Source: Onchocerca lupi
Lineage: Eukaryota > Nematoda > Chromadorea > Rhabditida > Onchocercidae
NCBI GenBank assembly: GCA_028564675.1
Contig: JAOVVO010000288.1
Location: forward strand, 1 to 64,000
Direction: 5' to 3'
Length of the DNA stretch: 64,000 nucleotides
Shown: positions 1 to 15,000 of the stretch, piece after piece
How the letters are laid out: each line of letters starts with the position of its first letter
Numbering within the stretch: position 1 is the stretch's first letter
The notes under the pieces: model-generated
The model's input: the letters and a program-made list of their open reading frames with translations, nothing else
Databases searched by the model: none
Told to the model about the DNA's origin: nothing
Program-made: the position numbers and the translations under genes

Positions 1-1537
1 ATGGTTTGTAACAAAATAATAAAGTACAGTGTATATATATTATTTTTCCTTTAATTGCAGAAGCAGTCCTCATTCGAAAAGTGCTTCGGAAGTTGAAAGC
101 TGGAAACAGAAGTTTGTATTCCACAATTTTCTCTATCAACTTGTATTTTTTCATCAGATGAAATCCGTTATGCCAAAAACGATAGTCCAATTCGATTTCT
201 CGAACATTAAATCTCAAAAGCATACAAGAAAACTTATTTTGCTCTAATTTCAGAATTTTCGGCGTTTCCATGATTTTCTTAAATTTATGAATTCAAAAGA
301 CGAAACAAAACCATCTAAGATATATGAACCGAAATTGTGAATGGAAATGAGAAAAGAACTATGTTTCTGCATGCCCTCTGGTTACAGTGTAACGGCACCG
401 TCGCAAAACAATTTCTGTAATTCATATCTTCGTCATCGAGAATTTATGTATTATCATTGAGATACTCGTCTTTCAAAGCTTGTCATTATTATGATTTTCG
501 TCTGAAGTAAGATAGGGTGAAATCAAATCTAAAAAAACGAATATAACGACAGACAGCTAACATTTATTTATAAATGAGCCATTAATTTCTTCCCCACTGA
601 CCTTTGTCCCTTCTCTTGGATAAAATATAAGACAATTATATGAGATCATGTCAACTAATTAATTAATTTGCTATGGATATGGATTTATTGAACGAGCAAC
701 AAAGGAAAAAAAGAGCTTCTCTGCATTCACCAAATATTCCAGCAAAGAAAAATGTCCAAGAAAAAAAAAACCCTTCCTCTCTCCTCCTCCAAAAGAACTT
801 GGTTACAGCGTATTTTCACTCGATCGGTTCTTTTCAAACAAATGATCCATTTCAAAAGTGAATGACATAAGAAATCACTTATTCTGACTTTTTAGTCTAA
901 ATTTTTTGAACGCTCAATACTTGAACATCTATTGTAGACGAATTATTAAGAGAGTTGAATGACAGGATAATCTCCCATGTTCCTATGTCTCAACTACATC
1001 GTATTTTTCTTTTTAGTGAAAAGAATGACAGCAAATCAAAGAGAAGAGACCCAACTTGTTGTCAAAATAAATCAAAAAATTGAGTGAGTAGCATGTGTTT
1101 GCTAGATTAACCATATTTAATTGATCTCATTTTCGAGCATATGTTCCTTTAAACCCTATGACTAATTATAAGGATTCCTGGCCATATCTGTCTATCTTAT
1201 GGTCAATTGACTATCAACACTAAGAATGATACATGTACTCCAAAACAAAAATGGTGGAAATGACTAATGTACAATTCATTTCGCGGTATATTGAAAACAT
1301 GGAATGTTTACTTCCCGTCCGATTCACATTCTTTACGCACTGGATAATTTTACAACTATAACTGAAGTGTGAAACCGGAATACCGGAGTATTGTTTGGAT
1401 GACATTTGCTGCCTAAGATCATCATCATCATTACCATCATGGAAAGTGAACAGAAAGAAGTTGATGAATGACAATGAACTGCACAATGAACCGATGATGA
1501 GTGGAGAAAAAAAGCAAGTGCAAACAAATAGAAGAAA

Positions 1538-1570
1538 GCATGCATGCATGCAAGCAAGCAAGCAAGCAAA
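1538..1570. repeat. GCAT / AGCA microsatellite
   Basis: Short tandem GCAT units followed by five AGCA units, adjacent to further TGCATG-rich sequence. Confidence 0.9.
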
Positions 1571-3291
1571 CCCACACGCATGCTTACTTCACAACAATTG
1601 AAGAAAAAGGAACTCACTCGGATGAAAGGGTAATATTGTTTTATGAGTGTGTGCATGCATTGCTCTCTCCTCCTCTGCGTGTCTGTGCGTCCCTCGAGAA
1701 CAGAGTAAATCTGTGCGGATGCATATGTACATTATGCATATTCCACTCCTTCTACCTATCTCTCTGTCTCTCTCTCTGCCTGCTATGTACATATGAGTGT
1801 GTATGTCTGTGTGAGTGGTTGCACGAGGACATAAAAACGTAAAAAAAGTGAAGGATGATAGGCAGAGAAAGGAATGAACGCATCGGCGGATGGTATGGAT
1901 GAATGTGCTATGCGGCGTGCTCACTACCTTCTCTCTCTCTCTCATTCATTCACTCACATCTACTCATCTGCACATCAAATCAATACGAAATTTGCAAGTT
2001 GTTGGACGTAAATTGTCCGACATTTACATACAACAAATGCCTTTTACTCTGTGTCCACGCTGACTGACTAACTTCTTCATGCACACAGATGCATATGCAT
2101 GCACATGCACATCATCCCTAATCCTGAAGCAGCAGTAGCATCATTTTCTAACAAATATAATTTTCTAGGAATCGATGAACTCGAATGCATGAACATATCA
2201 ATGGATGGATAGAGATAAAGATGAATGTCATACCCTTCCCTCAAACAGCTAACATATTCAGCCTTTCAAACCTTCATCCTTTGCCCCTCCTGGAATTTCT
2301 ATCTAAATTAACTTGTGCAGGATGATACTCCAATTTGTCGTATACTTCTCATAATTCACCAAACACTTCGGGTCGGATCAGCTGGTCGTAATTCGTACGA
2401 TTTTTTTCAGATGAACACCTTTCTCTCCACAGTAAACCATTAAGTGGTTCCTTGAACTCTATACTCCCAGCAAAATACCATCAAAAATCAATTAAGACAT
2501 CGATGAAACAAACCATTTAATGGCTTTTAATGACACAACCCTTCACCATGAGTGCTAGGTCAACTGTTATGCGAGAGTTGCATGGGCAAACATTCCTTTA
2601 ACTCCCACCATCTAATTACATCCACCATTCAAATCCATTTCCCAGCCTTAACAACATTACCCATTAGATGGATAATCAAGCAGAGATGACATATCCTTCA
2701 CTAATCGACTTTTACAAATGTATCCAGCCGTTACTAATTAATTACTAGTCGAAGTTCCATAAATATATCAGTTGGAAATTGTTAAGTGACTCAGCAGTTA
2801 CTTATAACAATTGTTAATGGGTGAACTGTTCTTTGAATGATATGTTTTCGTGGGAAAAAGGACTATCTATAACCACAATTTATGACAATGATTAAATAAT
2901 AAAGTTTAATCACCTTAAGTTAAATTGCTTTTCATTACAGTTAAAAAAACTGCACCACAGTAAAAACTACAAAAGATGTTTTGTAATGACTTATTATTAT
3001 TATCTAAAAGTTTGTAGTCTTTAACCTGCCAAAGAAAACAAGATAAAAACAAGCTATTAATTCGAGTAAAAGAAAACCACGTTTAATCAAGAAAATAAAA
3101 TGAAAATCGAAAATTCAGAAGGAACAAAAGACATGTGAAGATATTATACACGATTCAAAAAATAAAAGCAATTTAAAGAATTCGAATCTATTAATTGCAA
3201 TTGCTGAAAATATATAATCATGCAGAAACAGTATGAAATTAAACTCATGTAACTCCAACAAAACTCTAAAAAATCCCTTTAGAATATATGC

Positions 3292-3310
3292 AAAAAAAAA
3301 AAAAAAAAAA
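3292..3310 (+). repeat. Poly(A) tract, 19 bases
   Basis: Uninterrupted A run in the gene-free left region. Confidence 0.95.
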
Positions 3311-6300
3311 CTTTTACTTATAGTGTACCCGAAAAAAATTCACTCTAACCTTCAAAGTTTCCTTGCGTACATCGTTTCGTTTACGAACTTTAGCAATCCA
3401 ACTTGATGCAGCCATCCGGATTTATTTCCCTTTTTAACCAACATACACCAATTTCCATTGGTCAGTGTAGCAATGTCCAATAATTAAATGAACATCCCAA
3501 ATGAATGAACTGTAAAAATTTAATACGAGATTTGGAATATCAATTCAAAATCTAACGGCAGATGTCATGCGCGCCAGTGTACACTAAGTTGAAAATCATT
3601 ACTCGATTATTCCTAATATTCTTCTACACTTTTTTTCTGAGAAAAAATGATAAATACGAAGTCTCCAAGGAAAATCAACGGGAACACGAGATAAGGACCC
3701 AACTATAACTTGCTATGTACTATGAAACGAACGGTATGATAAAAAAAAAAAGAAAAAAAAAATTGGTAGGCTAAAGAACATGATCGAAAAAGTCAAGAAT
3801 CAGCAGCTCATTAACAGTGTTAACTTAATCTATGAAATGGAATACATTTACAATTCAACAAAAGACAGCTTTGTTAAGTAGAACTCATCTATTCAAAACA
3901 TTCCGAAATTAAAATGCATTTCGATGAATTCATTAAGTGATCCAAAGAAGTGAAAATGAATTGCATGCTACAAGAAATTTTTGAAACGATATGAACGAAT
4001 ATTACAGCAAGTAGATCCCATAATTACGAAAAATCTGCAATACTACGATCTCATTTTTGCAGTTTCTGTAAATAAAATGAAAATATTCAACATTAGCAAA
4101 TCACATCACATTTCTTAAAACAATAAAATTATACATTATAACTTGGATGAGGATGAAGGAAATTTTGCAACAAAACTAAGAATACAATAGAACATGGTTG
4201 TCGGCCAAATTAACCTCATTTATGTTTTCATCGGTAATATCTTTATTGTGGACGATGATCTAGTGGATCTATCTTGCTAGTTTCTGTTAAAGCTTAATAC
4301 CAGACCCTAATCCATCGCACATCTGTATTATATCAAAAAGATAATCAAACGTGAAGCGAATGCAACCAGCATCATTTGTACCTCAAGAGAAATCCTGATT
4401 TTAATAATACTGTTCCTGAATTCATTCAGCACTCATGAATAAAGGTTTTCAATTATCATTTCTTGAACTTTATATCAACTTGCATTCCAGAAATCCATCA
4501 AGAAGCAATAATTTCGATTCCCCAGTGATGAACAAAATCACAGACATCACAGTCTGCTCAGAAATAATCTGAGTTATATGCGCTTCACTAGCGCTTTCGC
4601 TCTGGTTAGGTTTTTGCAAGCATTAAATATCTTCAACTCAATAACGATAAACTGCAAAGTTGAAATTGGAAAATGGAAAATAAGGAAATTTCCAGACCAT
4701 ACTTGAGACATCTTAAACACACAAATATTTATGAGATTCATCAACGTAAGAAATGAAGATTTCGCACAAATAACTTCGACAGACTATTATCTAAAAATGA
4801 AGAGAGAGAGCTAATTGGATAATCAAAACAAACATATGATGAATTTACGTAAAACTCAAATGAAACTGAAGAAAAAAGAACTATTTGGAGAGTGTCAATG
4901 ATATATTCTTTTGCCGAAAACAAAAATAACATGACGAAAATGTAAGCCAAAAGGTATTATTTATTATTTTGACAATATTTATTGAAATATGAAATTTCAA
5001 AACTGAAGAACAATTAGATGCCATTCCCCTTCCCTTGTCCCATAACCGTTAAATTCAATCACTTACAATAATGTCGGATCTGTGAAACTAAGAAGAATCA
5101 ATCACAGTTTTACTAAGAAAATGACAAGAAAATCACTTCTCAAGATCTCTAAGCCCTTTTTTCTCTCCTTATCACTTGGAATAACTTTTGTAAGGAAATT
5201 GCACAACATATATGTTATCTTCTCTTGCTCATCCCAGTCATTCAAATATTGCTGTGAACCAACAGAAGTACAAAAAAAGAAAGTCGGAAATGAATCTTCT
5301 ATATAAAATTATTTTGGTATCAAAACATACTAGAGTAAAACAATCTTTTCTTACTCCTTTCACTAATAGTAATGTTTCCAAAGAAATAGGTAAAATATTC
5401 ATGGGATAATTAAAAAACCGAAAAAAAAAATTCAAAAACAGAAGGCAATAAGTTCAATTTCAAAATAATTGTTAAATTGTGTCAAAAAATTAATATCAAT
5501 GACGAACAGAATAAGCGGAGGAAAAAAGAAAAGATTCGGGAATGAGAATGTCAAGGAGAAGAGGATTTGTGGTTGAATGAAAGAAGATGGGCGACACGGC
5601 AATAAATAGTAAGAATTACATTAAAAATGAAGAACTATGAATCCCTTCCAAGGATGATCATAAACATTCTGTAAAATAGATGTAAAACAATTATATTTTA
5701 TTGCCACTAAAATTGTTGGGCGAAAGGCCGTCGTGCCTTCAAATAGGCCCCCAAAAGCTACAAAAAGCCTCCAAGTGACAAGGACATGAATTTAAACGTG
5801 TCATTGTCAATAACAAATCCTAATAGTACGATAAATTTTCAAAAATTTCTCTTATCCTTCTATAAATGCTCAGCAATATTTAACAATTAAGGAGATATCA
5901 GCAATAAAACGCATTAGAAGGTGAAGTAAATCTTTTATTGCTTCAAAAAATCTTCGATTTAACTCGGCCAAGGATGACAAAATAGTGTTCCAAATTGTTA
6001 CCTCCGATTACTATTATCACACATTACAAGCCATCATTACAAAAAACAATATATTCCAATCAGCACTGTCCATAACCACTAATCTACTCTGCTTCATATG
6101 GGCAATATGTCCTATGAAAGAGAGCGGGAAATCCCTTACAAAAAAATATTTTTGCTCGCACTGGAGTAATAGTAGGACATCACATATCACATGGTACCTT
6201 CACCAAAAAATATTTAAATTCTCAAAGATGTCGACCTTCAGCAAATTACCTGCAACTTCACTTCTTACTGGCTAATGCTTCTTAATTGATCCAACAAATA

Positions 6301-8075
6301 ACATTCTTTAAAAGATTCGGGCAGCACATCATTGTAAGTTAATCCCTATTAAATGTTCTTTACTAACTTATAAAACTGGAATATGAAAATAAACAAAGGT
6401 TTACTGAGAAAGAGAAATGTTTGCTGAACTTCACTCTCAGAACCTATTAGCATAGCACTGGCATATAGCTGAAAAGCCACAGAACAAGTTCCTTTTTTTT
6501 AAGTAAAAAAAAATCACTTATATCAAAAGAAATTAACCAAATAACGACAAACTATTCCTACAACAAATCATCCACCAATCTTCAAACAAAATTTACACCA
6601 AATAACAAAATATAGAATATCATTGAACAGTGGAATCACTGATACAAGAAAATCGCAATTCAAACACAATCAGAGCTTTATTTAACTTTCCATTACAAAG
6701 AACAACTTAACGAAAACAAACATTATGGGTGATTTTCATTAAGAATATTTGAATAAAACAAATATACAACATTTCGGTTATTTTAGTCAGGACAATTCTA
6801 TAACATGCCAAAGAGCATCATTTAGCTTATTACAAGCACTAAGACACAAACGCAATTAGAATTCTTTAATCCGTATCCAATCATGAACTAGTTGGTCTTG
6901 CTATTTGTAACTTCAATAGTGATGGTACTTACATCACTTGGCTCAAGTATTAAATTTTGTTTGAGCTTAACATTTTTCCTGGATAACGAAACTCATTCGA
7001 TGTGAACTTAATCATTAACGCCAGCAGGATTCTGAATCCTAGAATATCGCAGAATATAGCACAACAGTTCCGATCAATGAAAATATGTGCTTTCACATAA
7101 ATTTACAGCAGTGCATCTTTCACCCTGAAATTGGTTACTAATATATTAAAACCTAGGATTTAATGGAATTTATTTCCTCCGCAAGAAGTTATGGAATCTG
7201 AAAACATTTTAATCTATCTAACTCTTTTTTTCTTTATTGGCACAGTCATTTATTTTGTAAATGGAGAAGAATAGAGACAAGGATCTTATAAAAATGCATG
7301 TTTTATATTTGCAAAAGCCGTACAATTCAAATTTCCAAATCGAATCATCTATTTTTTTACTTCCATGCTCTCAACCAGAACTCACAGATCTTTGAAGAGG
7401 AATATCAATGACATACCCTTCCTAACTTCCGAAAATATCGATCAGCCATAATCATCAAGTCCTTTTGTTTCAATTAGTAATAATCACACCGAAATTTCTT
7501 TTTCTCTAACCTAAAGTTGTATACTTCACAACTACAGCTGAACTATTTGAGATATTATTTGAAATATATCAAGACATTATCAATTTCCAGAAAGAAGCAA
7601 AACTTTTCTGAACAAAGATTTCAACAATATATTACCGCCTTAATGCTCACAAAAATACACCAGTTATTATTATGTTTGAATTTAGTAATTTCCGTAATCA
7701 ACAGTATTAACTAATTTTGAAGGTCAGTATTGTAGACTTACGAGGAACATGAATAATCTGCAGCAGATATCATGGTTAAACAGAATCTGAATCTAAATGT
7801 ACATTCTGCATCAGTTTGACAATATAAAGATTATGTTTGAGCTGTCGGATAGCATACAAAAAGCTTCTGAATAGAGATAATGCCAGTCATACTTCTATCC
7901 AATTATTTACTCTTATGCATTAGTAATAACTATCCAACAAAAAAATCATATTCATGCTCACGACTATTAAAAAAAACATATTCCCAATGAATAAAACAAA
8001 ATATTTCAGAAAGTTTGAATTAGCAATATCCGTATTTTATTTGATCAAACACATCCAACCTAGATATTTTCATTC

Positions 8076-8101
<26 letters not shown>
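8076..8101. repeat. (CT)n microsatellite
   Basis: Thirteen CT units followed by an imperfect pyrimidine-rich extension to about 8120. Confidence 0.95.
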
Positions 8102-8106
<5 letters not shown>

Positions 8107-9895
8107 CCTCTTTCTATTTCCTGAGGACCACGACAATGAGCAATGTCATCATTATTAATGATGATAATATAGGCAAGCATAGATAAGAAATGACCGGATT
8201 TATAATCCATCAAAACATCCATGAATATGCGCTGTAAAGAACGAGTGATGCAGAAACCTACTTGAAATTCAAAAAGAATTCCAAACAGTGAAATTACCTG
8301 ATACTAAAATGCAAGTTCAAATGAGAAGCCTCAAGAAGCCAAAATTGAAAATGTGAATAAAGCAGGTTTTCAAATTCGAAAACTTTTCTACGACCAAGAA
8401 TTTCTCGAATTCAAGAAACAACAAATTTTGGGAGCGGCTGAATGACCCAGTTCTTTAGATTCCGTTAAGGGTAGGCAGATGATATTTGCTTTTACAAAAA
8501 ACTGGTTTTTTGAATATTCCCGCCGAAAATCATTTCAAATATTTCGAAGTATTAAGCATTAATGTAATTCACACCCTCACAAATCAAAGTGTTGCTGAAA
8601 TGAACAGTCATTTTAATTCAAATAAAAAAGCAGGTGTCCATTTGAAATTTCATTCATAAAGGTAAAACAGCGACTAAACCAATCGAGTAGCAATAAAGAA
8701 GTATCAGAAACTAAAGTTTATAAATGAAAGTGTTTGCCGAAAAATCAATGACAATCACAAGACATGGATAAATGTAACTGATGAAATAATTTGAGATTAC
8801 AAATGATTGGTAATTTTAATAGATGATGGATACGAAATTTTGATAGTAATGAAAGTTAACGAGATATAGAGATGTTGTCGGAAGCACTGCTTGAGAGCAG
8901 TAGGTTACGATAATGGATGTATACAACTGGAAAGATATAAATTGAGATATTTGATGTGTGAGGAAGAGGCAATTACATAAACAAGTAAATAATGTGAGTG
9001 ACAATGAGTAATAAATTGATTGTAATGCACTGATAACACATCGATGAACTACGCTTACACAAGCTATGCACATATGAGATGATAAGTTGTTACCCATCCG
9101 CTCCTCCTCTCTTTCCATCCATCGCTAATCCTTACTAGCCTTCCCACAGCACTTCGATATGCTTTTCCTTTAAATAACTAAATAAATGCATAAATGGGCC
9201 TTGCTTGCAATGGAAGACTCTCGATGGCGCAGATGTGTGCAGAAGAAAGAAGCCGATTAGGGAATTGAATTTCAATGAAGAAAGAGAACAATCAACTATA
9301 TTATATATATGCTCTCTCAAATCATTTCATTTTTCCAACTTTTCATATTTTAAATTTACTCAACCTCACAAAGCATCTAAGCAAGAACTAAATGTTGAGC
9401 TGCAATATGATATATCATACGCAGTAATACACAATAACAAAATCATTAGGTGAATTAACTCCAGAAAAAAAATTTAAGGAAAGTAATTTTGGTTATGACC
9501 CGCAATAGTATAATTGTATAGGTCATAAGACAGATCACAACAGTGCTACTACAGCTGTAATCGAATGTTGTTCCTCGGGATAGAAATTACAAGGATGGAT
9601 AAGAAGAGCTGTTTACTCTTATTTAAAATGACAAATTTCAAATGGATGAATGATTGGTGCGGAAAAGTCCTTGAGGAATATGAATAAATTATATGAGACA
9701 AATTGAGTAGTGAAGGAGTGCCCGTTGAGGAGAATGCGACAAGTAAATGAGGAAAGAAAAAAACCTCGAAAAGCCATTTACATCGCCACTCCACCCCACT
9801 CCACTCCATCCTTCCTCATCGGCAAATAATTTTATTCGAAGTGATAGCGATTGGGGATCGTTATCTAAGCAATTGCTACTACTCACAAACATACA

Positions 9896-9915
9896 CATCG
9901 CATCGCATCGCATCA
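9896..9915. repeat. CATCG pentanucleotide repeat
   Basis: Three CATCG units and one CATCA unit in tandem. Confidence 0.85.
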
Positions 9916-10117
9916 CATCATATATCTATCCTTAATGTCACCGTTACTACTAACAATAACACTTTTGATAGAGGAGGAAACGAGGGAAGAGTGTCATTGC
10001 TACGCTAATCAGTGTATGGATCAGGCTGCGAATCTGCACGCGTTTGATAACCACTCTTTCTCCTCTTTAATGAAACCAAATATCCGTGCTCCATCTTCTC
10101 TCTTGCTTGATGTCCTA

Positions 10118-10119
<2 letters not shown>

Positions 10120-10153
<34 letters not shown>
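10120..10153. repeat. (TTA)n microsatellite
   Basis: About eleven trinucleotide units; apparent Tyr, Ile and Asn runs in open frames across it are artefacts of the repeat. Confidence 0.95.
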
Positions 10154-10154
<1 letters not shown>

Positions 10155-12031
10155 ATAAATAAACACGTCACTATGCTTCTTTCCACACATCTTTCATTTC
10201 CGCTCTCCTCTTCTCTAAGCACACTGCCTTCATTTCCACTTTCCCACTTCAAAAATAATTTCAAGACTTCACTCTTCTTTCAGTGAAAATGAATACTTTC
10301 TTTTCCAGCTTTCAGTCTTTCCGATTCCTAAACATTTTGATACAACAAACTCTGTGTAGCCCCATGAATAAAAGTAGTGACAAAGCCATAAGAATCTCAA
10401 GACGGGACAAATGGAAATGAAAATGTCCAGCAAGCATCTCTGACGGACGACCATTCACATCTGGATCGAAGAACCATAAGTAAAAACGACAGAACTGGCC
10501 GGTGATGAGGCGACGGCAACAATGAATTATCCCAGCCACTCATCCATTCAAGCAAACACTACTACCTCATCATCGATCGCCTTCAACACCCCAAAACTGT
10601 TCCAACACCACTATCACATCACCTCCTTTTACTCCACAATCTCCACCTCCTGCAGATGCTCATCGTTATTCGGCAACAAAAGGATTGTATTACATGGTAC
10701 TTTAACCCATTGAGATGCTTACCCCTCTTCTCTCCCTCTCTCTCTCTTTTGTGCATAAGTGCTAATAGTAAAAAGTGAAGAAAAAAGGAAGTGCGAAATA
10801 GGAAAAAATAAATACGGCACATAAATTGACTACGAACACAATATATCTTACCCTTCCTGCCGTTCTCATCTCTTTGAATATTTATTTTTCAGAATTCATT
10901 CAAAATATTGCTCTTACTCACCGGTGTATATACAACAACTAACAAAAAGAAAATAATTATTGACCACTTCACTAAGGTCCTTATCTTTATGATTTCTTTC
11001 CACTTCTAATAAAAAATGCATATACTGCCAATGGCGGTATTACACCATTAATTACCATTTATGGATACCAGTTAGGTCATTCTATTTAATTAGCAGATTA
11101 ATATACGACTGTGTTTTTCGAACTTGTGATTACGTTCACACTATATTTGTTCCAGTCAGATTCTCTTCTATTTATTCTTCGAACTTTGTGTAGGAGGTAG
11201 TGAATTACTGACGAATATTATTCACGACAATTAAAAGTTCCCATAAAAAAGATTCGAAATAATCATCACCTTCATTATTTTGCAACCACTATTCGCTCAA
11301 TACATGTATCAGTGGCATAGCAAAAAATCCTTCTGAGCTTTGTCATATCGAGCACAAAAATCTTCAACATTCTCCACCGTTATCGCTAAAAAAGTTATAG
11401 TTATAAACACGAATTTTTTCAACTCTATTTGTAAATTTAGTGTGTTCTACACAATATTTATGAATAGAAAGAAAATGCATTTTACAACAGCATCCCACTG
11501 TAATTTTATGTCGTATATCAAAAAAAAAATTGAAGTGGTTAGAATCGTAACGCGCAACATCTACATTGTCTTGATGATTGCATATGCCGGAAATAGATGA
11601 TTGAAGTCATAACTGCTTTTGGAGAGAGCGCTTCAAAACAACAACGTCAATCTTTCTCTAAATCTTAGCTCTCTCTTATTTTCTATCCCTTTATTATTTA
11701 TAACAACTCCAGCATTTCTAAATGTATCGGCAAAGTTTCATACATATATGCACGCATAAATCCAATTAGGATTTATCTGAAGACGAAAGCAATACTAGCA
11801 GACAAAATTTCCAAGTAGTAAATATTCAAAGAATTGAAAGTAAATATTTTCAAAATTAATAAGAAATTTCTTCTCTCATAATTACTATTATTTGTATGAA
11901 ATCAAGATCAAGGATGACCGAAAAAGAGGATGTAAAGCATGAAAATAAGATGGCGCTGTGAATGAACCAAACGTTGAGTTCAAGTGTCAAACTTTCCGCT
12001 CGTGAAAGTTGGAAACAGCTGCTATTCTATG

Positions 12032-15000
12032 TCAGACAAGAACAGAATTTAAACAGACCCTATTAAGTTTCCAGACACTTGATTTGGTGTCAACTGAAAT
12101 GCATTTTTTGGACTCACAGACATCTCTGATTAGATATAAAATGATTGAAGAACAAAATGCTTACGTTTGACAACTGGATTAACTTCAACATGCAATAATG
12201 TAAGCACCGTAACGAATACAGTTGATGTGATTGGTGCCTGTGCCGACAGCTTTTCCGCACACTTTGCCGGTGTTGAGTCCGATACAATTCGGAGCCGGCC
12301 ATTATCTTTTGATATATGCGCATTGATCCAACGCAGTGCTTTTCGTACTTCTGGTTTATCCTTTTTCATATCCAAACTTCGAAATGTACCTTCTGCTATA
12401 GCTACTATCAGCTTATCTTTTTTCAGGATTTTTTTCATAACTTCCAATCGTTGCAGTAAAACATCCTCTTCCGGAATAACATATAATGGTAGAGAGGTTC
12501 GTATGTGTTCCTAAAAAAAAAAACTTCAAAATTTTCTTTCGAAGAATTTAAAATCTGATTTGATTTTCAATAGCTCTCAATTAATTACAGAGAAAATAAT
12601 AATTTTGAATTGAAGATAAAATAAGAGCCTAAACTATTAGGAACGAATAAGACTTTTCGTCGTTCCGCTGCAATTCACTAGCAAAATGTGTGGAAATCTT
12701 TGAGATGAAGTTTTTTGCTCAGTTGTATGTTCGAAAAAGTTTTCATAAAATGCTGCCAATTGCAAAATACGGGATCTGAAAAATACTGTTGGCGCAGCAT
12801 TTTATGTTTGACATCCAAAAACCCTAGAAAAATTCAATAACCAGAAAATTTCACGTACTTTTTCGCTATCATGTGCCAGCCACAATTTTGCCATATTTTT
12901 CATTTTATTTTCCTTCACCGAAATCTTCGGGGTATAAATGAAGAATTCATTGAATTTGACAGGAGTTTGCGAAGATTGGACGAAAGTTTGCAAAAAGCGT
13001 GGCAGTAAACACCATGGAGTTGAGCCACCAAGCTGCCACAAGCTCTCTGATTCACCTTCCAAGTGTAGCTCCAGAAGATTCAACAACTGGATCAACTGCT
13101 GACAAAAATCTTCGTACTGCTAAAAATAGTATTTAACAAATGATGCGTTCTACACAAATAATTACTTGTAGTAAAGTAGCTTAGAAAGTTAATTCGCACT
13201 GAAATGATCATAGATCATCCCTATTACCACTCTTTATAATGTCCGATAAGCACAATGCAATGACATCTAACTTCTAAGTTAGAGATGCAAACATAGCTTT
13301 AGAAGCAATTTAATATTAAAAACTAGATGAATTTGACATTATTTGTAAGCAATTTAAACAGATACGATAGATACCTTAAATTGCTTGTAAACAATATTTG
13401 TCTTGTCAACTGATGGTATTTTTCCAATAAAATGTTGCACAACTATTGTTTCATTATAAATTTCAGGCATAAAAACTTCAAATACTATTAAAATTTACAC
13501 AGTGAAGCGCTGATGGTACTCTGTCGTTATACACATGCGGAGCTAAAGAACTTGCTGCATGAAGTAAAGCAACAAGAAGTGTTTGGATTCTATGTTGTGT
13601 TTCATGATTTTGATTACTGAGATTTGACTCGCCCGTTTCCACAGTTATTTCATCTTCTGAAACTACATCTTTTTCCAGTGATGAGGATCTCGAGAAGCGT
13701 CTTCCTTCTCTCTCCACTACTTCAACCTCGTCTACACTTCCATCAGAAGATGAAGCTCGACGTCTTCGTAAATCAGCTGCTCCAGTTTCTGCTGCGTACC
13801 ATTCTTGCAAGTTCTGAATAGTAATTTCCGAAATTCGAAAGAATAACTTGCTTAGACAGTATGATTCTGTTTCTTTCCCTGCAACTAACTCTAAAATACA
13901 TTTACCGAAAAAATTTTAGTAATTATTAATTTTCATCCTACGTCGCATTCGGTCAGATCTTATACTTGATTCCTTAACTGAATTTTAATCCTCCAATTTT
14001 GTATTGACATATTAAGTATTACGATTCGAAAATTTCGCAAATAAAAGATGCAAATATCATTAATATTACAGCGCAAATACATATTTTCCCATGAACATCA
14101 ATACCAAGAAACTGTTCGGGAAATCTTACAATTAATATGGTGGAGACTATAATCAGTTCATTTCTAAACAAATAATTTTGATCTGCCTTCGAAATTCAAA
14201 GAGAAATTAAGAAAATCACCTTTTTTTGGCAAAGTTGTAGCTGTAAGGATGATGATATTGATCGACAAAGCAACGTGAAATGCATGTCGAGTTTCCAATT
14301 GCGATATTAAATACTCCAAGCATTTTGTTGAGAGTTCTTCAAAATAGGACTGCCTAAATTAAACTAAATAAATGGTCAGAAACTTCAGTAGTTGCAGGAC
14401 TAACTTTTTTATAAACTGGATTTCCACTTAAAAAACTAAGCAATATTCCACGTAATGATCAAAAACTGATTTTCATAAATGCCAGCTTCAGTGACATCTT
14501 ACTCTTAGCAGAATAACAAGTAAGCCAAGAAAGATTTCTTTTATTATAGATTTAATAAGATTTCTCTCATTACAGATTTCTACACAGCTATTGTGAATAA
14601 TACAAAATCATATTATTCTATTTATATTATAGACGAGCAAAATGAGATGACTCTTCAATGCATCAAAACCAGATGTAATGACTATTTTACCTGAAACACA
14701 TGAAGCAATGCTCAAGAACGATTATTGTAGGATTTTCCTTCTTTTGGTCTTTCTGTTGTTTTAATAAACTAATAACATTGGTATAGGCACCCAGAAAAGG
14801 CAGTGATGTATTATCAGCCAGCAGAAAATACAATAAAGCGCAGCTTGGATTGGCATCCTGAACAAGAAGACCAAGTTGATTTAATGCAATTCCATTTTCT
14901 TCATCTAATTTGATCGATTTTCTGCAAAATATTGATCTTCTTTAAGTGAAAAAATGATGAAATTTGAGAACTTTAGCTTTATTTCACATAATAAGCAAAA

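Larger units (their letters stand above)
1..12031. other. 12 kb region without a recognised gene
   Basis: Open frames are short, often low in complexity, and show no protein family. Around 61-111 an acceptor-like TTTAATTGCAG is followed by a short frame (SSPHSKSASEVESWKQK) that could be one exon of a gene beyond the left edge; this is weak. 1200-2260 and 8800-10850 are less AT-rich, with CT-rich tracts, TGCATG motifs and microsatellites; they look more like regulatory or UTR sequence than coding DNA. The stretch could be intergenic or a large intron. Confidence 0.45.

Noticed and set aside
1220..1945. Several overlapping frames of 68-118 codons on both strands
   Set aside because: They arise from microsatellite and CT-rich sequence that suppresses stops; composition is repetitive and unlike protein.
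10005..10190. Frames with Tyr, Ile or Asn runs
   Set aside because: Direct translation of the (TTA)n repeat.
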